Below are positions 37,428 to 40,812 of a stretch of DNA of 40,812 nt, in pieces. The stretch comes from Paracoccus sp. (in: a-proteobacteria). GTDB taxonomy: Bacteria > Pseudomonadota > Alphaproteobacteria > Rhodobacterales > Rhodobacteraceae. A model generated the notes under the pieces. The model searched no databases. It was not told the DNA's origin and saw only the letters and a program-made list of their open reading frames with translations. The stretch covers positions 1-40,812 of the forward strand of contig NZ_JAUNTO010000022.1 of assembly GCF_030538655.1 (NCBI RefSeq), in the 5' to 3' direction. The position numbers and the translations under genes are program-made. How positions within the stretch are numbered: the first letter of the stretch is position 1; each line of letters starts with the position of its first letter.

Positions 37428-38270
37428 TCAGCCTGCCCGCAAGTGGTCGATGATCGCATCACACAACCGCCCCTGGGCCACACGGTCAAAGGCGGCAAAC
37501 ATCGGTTGGCTGTTCAGTTCCAGAAACAGCAACGCGCCCGTGTCATCCGCCATGAAATCTGCGGCGGCGAAATCCAGATTCAGCCTGTCGCACAACCGCA
37601 CCAGACGATCCGCCAGATCAGGCGGCACATCGGCTACGGTCAGTTCCGCCGTCTGACTGCGGCGATAATCAAGATCGGGCGAGTTCAGCCAGAACCCCAA
37701 TATCGCATCGCCAATCCGGTAGATCCGCAGTTCAGGGCGATTCAGGCGCGGCTGAACAAAGCGCGGATAATCCGCCCCCTGTGGTGTGTCTGCGATCAGG
37801 GCTGTATATTCCCCACCTGCAACCGGCTTTTGAATCAGGTTTTCATGACCGAAAAGGCCGGACAGGTCATTCATGACCTGTGTGGGCGGGATCGCCAACC
37901 CCAACTCCTGTGCAGTCAAAAGATTTTCGATCTTGTTGTTTTCCCGCAGATGTGTGTGCCGGTTGAACATTCGGATGCCGGGTTGGGCGCTGATCCAGCC
38001 GCGAACAGCCTGATACCAGTTCAACGCCGCTGCCTGCGCCTGTTCCGGGTTGTCGGTCTGATACAAAAACACATCATGGCGACCAAAGAATCCGGTCGGA
38101 GAAATGGTTTTGCCGTTTATTGAAAAACGATTGGGCTGAATATCAATATGAAACTGAACGTTGCTCTGCGGCCCCAGCAGCAGATCATGGTAATCAATAC
38201 CGCGACGATTTAAACGGTCAGCCAAAACCACCATGCTGGGGTCGCCCCGTCCGCCTGCAATCAAGATCAT
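37428..38270 (-). CDS. ATP-grasp ligase, probable graspetide (omega-ester peptide) cross-linking enzyme
   Basis: This 280-residue ATP-grasp protein has an N-terminal Rossmann-like part, the nucleotide-binding lysine and glycine loop LIQKPVAGGEYTAL (K148, G152-G153), the FVQPRLNRPELRIYRIG segment and the metal-binding end LLFLELNSQPMF (E251, N253). It is 65 bp downstream of a small gene with two TTxxxxEE repeats, the core pattern of plesiocin-type graspetides, so it most likely makes side-chain ester bonds between Thr and Glu. AAAGGGGGG lies shortly before the ATG. General RimK-like ligases are the main alternative; the adjacent precursor decides for peptide modification. Confidence 0.8.
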   Translation of the reverse strand: MILIAGGRGDPSMVVLADRLNRRGIDYHDLLLGPQSNVQFHIDIQPNRFSINGKTISPTGFFGRHDVFLYQTDNPEQAQAAALNWYQAVRGWISAQPGIRMFNRHTHLRENNKIENLLTAQELGLAIPPTQVMNDLSGLFGHENLIQKPVAGGEYTALIADTPQGADYPRFVQPRLNRPELRIYRIGDAILGFWLNSPDLDYRRSQTAELTVADVPPDLADRLVRLCDRLNLDFAAADFMADDTGALLFLELNSQPMFAAFDRVAQGRLCDAIIDHLRAG

Positions 38271-38289
38271 CTGCCCCCCTTTCAGGCCG

Positions 38290-38320
38290 CAGCCGGGGCA
38301 TCCGTCAGGCGCCCCGGCTG
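38290..38320 (-). promoter_or_regulatory. Hairpin between graspetide precursor and ligase genes
   Basis: A perfect 10-bp stem (38290-38299 with 38311-38320) with an 11-base loop fills much of the 65-bp gap. It has no T-run. It would protect the short precursor message or reduce read-through, giving more precursor than enzyme, as expected in ribosomal-peptide operons. Confidence 0.6.
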
Positions 38321-38335
38321 GCCTCTTGCCCAGGC

Positions 38336-38560
38336 TTAGACGCCGATGTGAAAAGCTGCATCCAGCGGCAGCTTGTGGCGGTTCAGCTCGCGCGGTTCTT
38401 CTTCGCCCAGGGCCATGGTGGTCATGATCGGACCACGCCAGCCGCCGTCTTCTTCGCCAATGGCCATGGTGGTCGCCCAGCCAGAGCCGTGCAGCGCGCC
38501 GCCAACATCATCGCATTCCTGTAAGGAAAGGGGGCGAACGGCGTTGTTTTCTGTCGTCAT
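38336..38560 (-). CDS. Graspetide precursor peptide with two TTxxxxEE core repeats
   Basis: This 74-residue precursor starts at ATG 38560 (AAAGG eight bases upstream); the frame is open further up, but those codons lack a ribosome binding site. Residues 1-21 look like a leader ending VGG (LSLQECDDVGG, similar to double-glycine leaders). The core holds T30-T31-MAIG-E36-E37 and T47-T48-MALG-E53-E54, spaced 17 residues apart and encoded by 24-bp repeats differing at two bases. TTxxxxEE is the cross-linking motif of plesiocin-type graspetides, in which Thr hydroxyls are esterified to Glu side chains. A 20-residue tail follows the second repeat. The ATP-grasp gene follows on the same strand. I know of no identical peptide. 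Confidence 0.85.
   Translation of the reverse strand: MTTENNAVRPLSLQECDDVGGALHGSGWATTMAIGEEDGGWRGPIMTTMALGEEEPRELNRHKLPLDAAFHIGV
38399..38473 (-). repeat. Two direct core-motif repeats in the graspetide precursor
   Basis: The 24-bp units at 38450-38473 and 38399-38422 encode TTMAIGEE and TTMALGEE and differ at two positions. They are separated by 27 bp. This is internal duplication of a core segment. Confidence 0.85.
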
Positions 38561-38637
38561 CGTGTCAGCCTTTCTGCTGTTTGCGCGGGATTGCGCTGCT
38601 TGATGATTGCCGGGCGGGACAGGTGCGGCAATTCGGT

Positions 38638-38658
38638 CGGATGTGCTAAACATCCGGC
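38638..38658 (-). promoter_or_regulatory. Candidate LuxR-type operator upstream of the graspetide precursor
   Basis: CGGATGT (38638-38644) and ACATCCG (38650-38656) form a perfect 7-bp dyad with a 5-bp spacer, 78 bp before the precursor start. On the minus strand it contains GCCGGATGTT, a 10-mer that also occurs upstream of the plus-strand peptide cluster (39349-39358). The adjacent LuxR-type gene is the natural candidate for binding. It could instead be a weak terminator for that gene. Confidence 0.45.
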
Positions 38659-38678
38659 GAATCACGCCATCTTCCGGT

Positions 38679-39074
38679 CTATTCGGCGGCGATCTGTGCG
38701 GCGGGCCGGGGCATGGCCCCTGCGGCCATCACAGCCGCCGCCGTGCGGGAACTGACCCCCAGCACACGCAGAACGGCTGAAACATGCACTCGCACCGTCG
38801 AGGGCGAGATGGCTAGATCGCGGGCAATATCCTTGTTCGTGCGTCCTTCAGCGATCAGTTTCAGCACGGTCCGCTGTCGCAGCGACAGTCTTTCAAACGG
38901 GCCGCCGCCCGGCGTTGCCCGGTGCCGTGCCTCTGCGGGCGGGGCAGCCATGATGACGATATCCGCGCCGGGGTTAAGCTGCCGGATGATCTGCCGCATG
39001 TCGTCCTGATAGGCCGGGTTGGCATTGGTGACGATGATTCTGGTTTTGATGTCCTGCGCGTGCTCGGCGGTCAT
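38679..39074 (-). CDS. Short LuxR-type regulator with a cut-down receiver domain
   Basis: This 131-residue protein has a LuxR/GerE DNA-binding domain at residues 62-120 (LSLRQRTVLKLIAEGRTNKD followed by IARDLAISPSTVRVHVSAVLRVL). The first 45 residues (TRIIVTNANPAYQDDMRQII) look like only the first strand, helix and second strand of a receiver domain; the acidic pair reads TNANP and the phosphoacceptor segment is absent. It is thus likely independent of phosphorylation. GGAGGAG precedes the ATG by nine bases. It lies between the graspetide genes and the peptide cluster and may control both. Confidence 0.82.
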   Translation of the reverse strand: MTAEHAQDIKTRIIVTNANPAYQDDMRQIIRQLNPGADIVIMAAPPAEARHRATPGGGPFERLSLRQRTVLKLIAEGRTNKDIARDLAISPSTVRVHVSAVLRVLGVSSRTAAAVMAAGAMPRPAAQIAAE

Positions 39075-39418
39075 GGTTTTTGTCTCCTCCGGTTCCGGGT
39101 GTGTCTGGTTTTGCCGGAGAGAGCCTGTGCCAAAATTTTTTATGTGAATAACCGCCCATCAGGTGGGGCAGGATACGGCCCCCGCATTTGTGCGGGTCGA
39201 AAAATGCGGGATTTGTGCTCAGCCTTGAGGTGATTCGAATATGGTGTGTCAGGAACGGGCATGGGATATTTAGCGGATATCGGCGAAAAATCGCGTGAGT
39301 TTAGCCATTGTGTTCTATTTTTTAAGCCATCTGTCCCGATTTTCAGATGCCGGATGTTATGGTTTGATGGGGCTGTCGAGAGATTGTCGGAATAACCAAA
39401 TGATCCTGTAAGGAAACT
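39075..39418. promoter_or_regulatory. AT-richer divergent region between the LuxR-type gene and the peptide cluster
   Basis: These 344 bases hold no gene that I can support. They contain a CCCGCA-TTTG-TGCGGG hairpin (39181-39196), a direct repeat ATTTGTGC (39186-39193 and 39211-39218), AT-rich stretches near 39130 and 39310-39330 that could hold promoters, and the 10-mer GCCGGATGTT at 39349-39358 that is shared with the graspetide promoter. Confidence 0.5.
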
Positions 39419-39421
39419 ATG

Positions 39422-39547
39422 ATGAAAAGAAACATGAAAGAACTGAGCGAGCAAGAACTCGATCAGGTTTCGGGTGGCTTGTTTCTACCCTGGCCGCGCC
39501 CTTGGCCGCTGCCGTGGCAGCCCTTCCCGCGTTGGCCGATACTGTGA
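39422..39547 (+). CDS. Double-glycine-leader precursor of a Pro/Trp-rich peptide
   Basis: This 41-residue peptide (42 if the preceding ATG at 39419 is used; AAGGA lies seven bases before 39422) has a leader MKRNMKELSEQELDQVSGG, a textbook double-glycine leader for C39-type peptidase transporters. The predicted 22-residue core begins LFLPWPRPWPLPWQPF and ends PRWPIL, with eight Pro, four Trp and two Arg and no acidic residue. In composition it resembles indolicidin and tritrpticin, vertebrate antimicrobial peptides. It is the first of seven small genes leading to a secretion gene. A Pro/Trp-rich bacteriocin is inferred. Confidence 0.82.
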   Translation: MKRNMKELSEQELDQVSGGLFLPWPRPWPLPWQPFPRWPIL

Positions 39548-39557
39548 GGGTTTTGGC

Positions 39558-39698
39558 ATGAGCAAGGAAAACACCTTCATCGAACTGGACCAGATACAAA
39601 TTGAACAGGTTTCGGGCGCGATGATTGTTGGTCCAATTTTTCCGGATCCGATCGGATATCGGTTTGCTCTTTGGGTGCTCAGTAAATTCAGGCGGTAA
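39558..39698 (+). CDS. Small secreted-peptide precursor, leader ending VSGA
   Basis: This 46-residue peptide starts 10 bp after the preceding stop, with GAGGG ahead of the ATG. The leader MSKENTFIELDQIQIEQVSG ends in a Gly-Ala variant of the double-glycine site. The core of 25 residues (MIVGPIFPDPIGYRFALWVL, then SKFRR) is hydrophobic with a basic tail. No domain is recognised. Position and leader mark it as an exported peptide of the microcin/class II bacteriocin sort. Confidence 0.8.
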   Translation: MSKENTFIELDQIQIEQVSGAMIVGPIFPDPIGYRFALWVLSKFRR

Positions 39699-39709
39699 TA
39701 GAGAGTGTC

Positions 39710-39862
39710 ATGAGCCGGAAAGATGCTCTGGCGAATGACGCGGACGAAAGCTCTGTGATCGCGCTGGATGACCGGCAGATCGAAGACGTTTCTGGCGGTG
39801 CGCGTGTCGTTGTCGCCGTGCATATTCTGCGTGCGGTTTGGGCCATGCTCCGCGCACGCTGA
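39710..39862 (+). CDS. Double-glycine-leader precursor of a cationic amphipathic peptide
   Basis: This 50-residue peptide begins 11 bp after the previous stop, with a weak GAGAG ahead of the ATG. Leader residues 1-30 end in IEDVSGG. The 20-residue core ARVVVAVHILRAVWAMLRAR has four Arg, one His, no acidic residue and a periodic pattern that fits an amphipathic helix, typical of membrane-active peptides. It is part of the tandem cluster. Function as an antimicrobial peptide is inferred. Confidence 0.82.
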   Translation: MSRKDALANDADESSVIALDDRQIEDVSGGARVVVAVHILRAVWAMLRAR

Positions 39863-39921
39863 ACGCCCATCCGGGCAAAACCGCCCATTTCGGGCAAATC
39901 ACAGCAACAAAGGAGGAAATC

Positions 39922-40089
39922 ATGTTTGCTGAAAAGACCGAACTGAAACTGGTCGAAGACCTGAACGAAAACGCCATCGTCGAATTGAACGCGGCGGATG
40001 TAGAGGAAGTGTCGGGGGGAGTTATTCCCGCAATCATTTTCGGTGCGTTTGTTGCTGGTTATGTCGTTGGTCGCGCCAGTCGTCGCTAA
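39922..40089 (+). CDS. Double-glycine-leader peptide with GxxxG membrane core (paralog A)
   Basis: This 55-residue peptide has AGGAGG five bases before the ATG. Its 33-residue leader (MFAEKTELKLVEDLNENAIV, then ELNAADVEEVSGG) is almost the same as that of the next gene. The core VIPAIIFGAFVAGYVVGRAS plus RR is a glycine-containing hydrophobic helix with GYVVG and a basic end. GxxxG-type segments are seen in two-peptide bacteriocins. The gene is a tandem duplicate of the next one in its leader. Confidence 0.85.
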   Translation: MFAEKTELKLVEDLNENAIVELNAADVEEVSGGVIPAIIFGAFVAGYVVGRASRR

Positions 40090-40209
40090 TCGCAAAATCA
40101 GAAAGGAATGATGAAGATGTTTGCTGAAAAGACTGAACTGAAACTGTTCGAGGACCTGAACGAAAACGCCATCGTCGAGCTGAATGCGATGGACGTGGAA
40201 GAAGTGTCG
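39922..40209 (+). repeat. Duplicated leader sequence in paralogs A and B
   Basis: Codons 1-31 of the two neighbouring genes (39922-40014 and 40117-40209) agree at about 82 of 93 bases, mostly differing at third positions, while the core codons after VSG are unrelated in detail. This shows duplication with the leader conserved and the core free to change. Confidence 0.85.
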
Positions 40210-40302
40210 GGTGCTGCCATTCCCCTTATTGTTTGGGGTGTTATCGCGATTGCCTCTGGTGGCGCGGCTGGTATTGGCTTGGGCTACCTCATCAATCGGT
40301 AA
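40117..40302 (+). CDS. Leader peptide with glycine-rich membrane core (paralog B), leader ending VSGA
   Basis: This 61-residue peptide is started at ATG 40117 by alignment to paralog A; AAGGA lies nine bases before, and in-frame ATGs at 40108 and 40111 are alternatives. The leader ends EEVSGA. The core AIPLIVWGVIAIASGGAAGI plus GLGYLINR is hydrophobic with two overlapping GxxxG motifs (G48-G52, G52-G56). It probably works with paralog A as a pair. Immunity genes are not recognised by similarity. Confidence 0.83.
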   Translation: MFAEKTELKLFEDLNENAIVELNAMDVEEVSGAAIPLIVWGVIAIASGGAAGIGLGYLINR

Positions 40303-40322
40303 ACCAAAGGAAGGCTGGTAAA

Positions 40323-40424
40323 ATGTTCAATCTCTCGTCTGAAACGATCATCTGGTTGGCCGTCCTGACGGTGTTAGCGATGGTCTTGGGCTATGGGATC
40401 GGATCGGATCTGGCTAATCACTGA
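40323..40424 (+). CDS. Leaderless 33-residue membrane peptide
   Basis: MFNLSSETIIWLAVLTVLAM followed by VLGYGIGSDLANH is a single membrane helix with no double-glycine leader. AAGGAAGG lies eight bases before the ATG. Its end (LGYGIGSDLA) resembles the end of the next peptide (LGYQVGRDLA), so the two share origin or contact. It may be an immunity or accessory peptide, or a leaderless bacteriocin. It lies 20 bp after paralog B and 26 bp before the next gene. Confidence 0.72.
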   Translation: MFNLSSETIIWLAVLTVLAMVLGYGIGSDLANH

Positions 40425-40450
40425 AATAAAATCTCTGAAAGGAAAAAGAT

Positions 40451-40612
40451 ATGAATGCTCGTGAAAAAGAACTGCTGTCTTTTGAACTGAACGATCAGGA
40501 TGTTGACTTGATCTCTGGCGGTGTCGTCTTCCCGCTAATCCCGCTGCTGGCACTGGGCGTAGCCTCTGCTGCTTTGGGCTACCAGGTTGGTCGTGATCTG
40601 GCCCGCAAATAA
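40451..40612 (+). CDS. Double-glycine-leader peptide with GY-G membrane core
   Basis: This 53-residue peptide has AAAGGA upstream of the ATG. Leader residues 1-24 end in DVDLISGG. The 29-residue core (VVFPLIPLLALGVASAALGY, then QVGRDLARK) is a hydrophobic helix with the shared motif GYQVG and a charged end. It closes the tandem peptide series before two hairpins and the secretion gene. It is most likely an exported bacteriocin-like peptide. Confidence 0.84.
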   Translation: MNAREKELLSFELNDQDVDLISGGVVFPLIPLLALGVASAALGYQVGRDLARK

Positions 40613-40615
40613 CCA

Positions 40616-40677
40616 GTCGGCCCACCAAAGCGGGCCGACCCGCCCTCAAGGCGTCAGAGGGTGCATCCTCTGACGCC
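40616..40677 (+). terminator. Two tandem perfect hairpins after the peptide genes
   Basis: The first hairpin has an 8-bp stem (40616-40623 with 40632-40639) and the second an 11-bp stem (40650-40660 with 40667-40677). Neither has a T-run. They begin right after the last precursor stop and end 29 bp before the secretion gene, so they are expected to reduce read-through or protect the precursor message. Confidence 0.65.
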
Positions 40678-40706
40678 ACACATATCACAACAGGGATGGA
40701 TTTTCA

Positions 40707-40812
40707 ATGAGCGAGCAGGAGGAAGGCAAAAAGCCGATTCCCCTTTTCCGTCATGCTGCTGTTTTTCATCAGTCTCGGGGCTTGGATGGTGAGGTTTTGT
40801 TGTCGTTGTCGG
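40707..40812 (+). CDS. HlyD/CvaA-type secretion protein, 3' end outside the window
   Basis: Only the first 35 codons are present. MSEQEEGKKPIPLFRHAAVF, then HQSRGLDGEVLLSLS, matches the N-terminus of HlyD-family membrane fusion proteins of colicin V-type (CvaA) export systems, which typically read PLFR-x-E-A-x-x-x-Q-x-x-x-x-G-x-V-L-L before a membrane helix. It should be followed by a CvaB-like ABC transporter with a C39 peptidase that removes double-glycine leaders. Identification is based on this short segment and on the peptide cluster before it. Confidence 0.68.
   Translation, partial: MSEQEEGKKPIPLFRHAAVFHQSRGLDGEVLLSLS

Noticed and set aside
39474-39557. N-terminal extension of the second small peptide gene to 39474
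   Set aside because: The extension lies inside the preceding peptide gene in another frame and has no ribosome binding site. The ATG at 39558 has GAGGG and gives a proper leader.

Overview
The window looks like a piece of an alphaproteobacterial chromosome, most likely a Paracoccus-like member of the Rhodobacterales. The base composition is GC-rich, operons are tightly packed with frequent ATGA/GTGA stop-start overlaps, and the gene repertoire (acetone carboxylase, DctSR-DctPQM, Ssu sulfonate system, AtoE, KatG) fits that group. No tRNA, rRNA, CRISPR array or insertion sequence was seen.

Region by region. (1) 1-4826: acetone carboxylase operon acxA (5' end outside the window), acxB, acxC, closed by a good intrinsic terminator. 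(2) 5308-13302, minus strand: an eight-gene organosulfur operon, transcribed as ssuE, an NtaA/DmoA-type monooxygenase, ssuD, an amidohydrolase-fold protein, an FAD/NAD(P) protein, ssuA, ssuC, ssuB. It imports sulfonates, reduces FMN and cleaves C-S bonds. A perfect dyad lies just upstream. (3) 13591-19367: two-component genes dctS-dctR divergent from the TRAP transporter dctPQM, with a perfect palindrome in the middle of the shared promoter region and an attenuator-like hairpin between dctP and dctQ. (4) 19425-24859, minus strand: glpK, glpD and katG, with atoE divergent from katG. (5) 26437-32480, minus strand: exbB-exbD-tonB, then a four-gene iron-siderophore-type ABC transporter with a DUF2218 gene at its end. 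(6) 32651-34913: a LysR regulator divergent from doxX and a two-domain VOC dioxygenase-like gene, resembling quinone/catechol detoxification loci. (7) 35594-37334: a receiver-PP2C (RsbU-type) phosphatase divergent from a stand-alone Hpt protein.

(8) 37428-40812 is the most unusual part: an apparent ribosomal-peptide island with lower GC. On the minus strand lie a short LuxR-type regulator with a cut-down receiver domain, a 74-residue graspetide (omega-ester peptide) precursor carrying two TTxxxxEE core repeats of the plesiocin type, a hairpin, and the ATP-grasp ligase expected to cross-link it. On the plus strand lie seven tiny genes. Six carry double-glycine-type leaders ending VSGG, VSGA or ISGG; one is a leaderless 33-residue membrane peptide. 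They are followed by two perfect hairpins and the start of a HlyD/CvaA-type secretion gene that runs off the window. The first core peptide is strikingly Pro/Trp-rich (indolicidin-like in composition), the third is a cationic amphipathic sequence, and four others share a glycine-rich membrane segment containing a GY motif. The graspetide leader also resembles a double-glycine leader, and the 10-mer GCCGGATGTT occurs upstream of both arms, so both arms may share regulation and export. This is inferred from sequence only.
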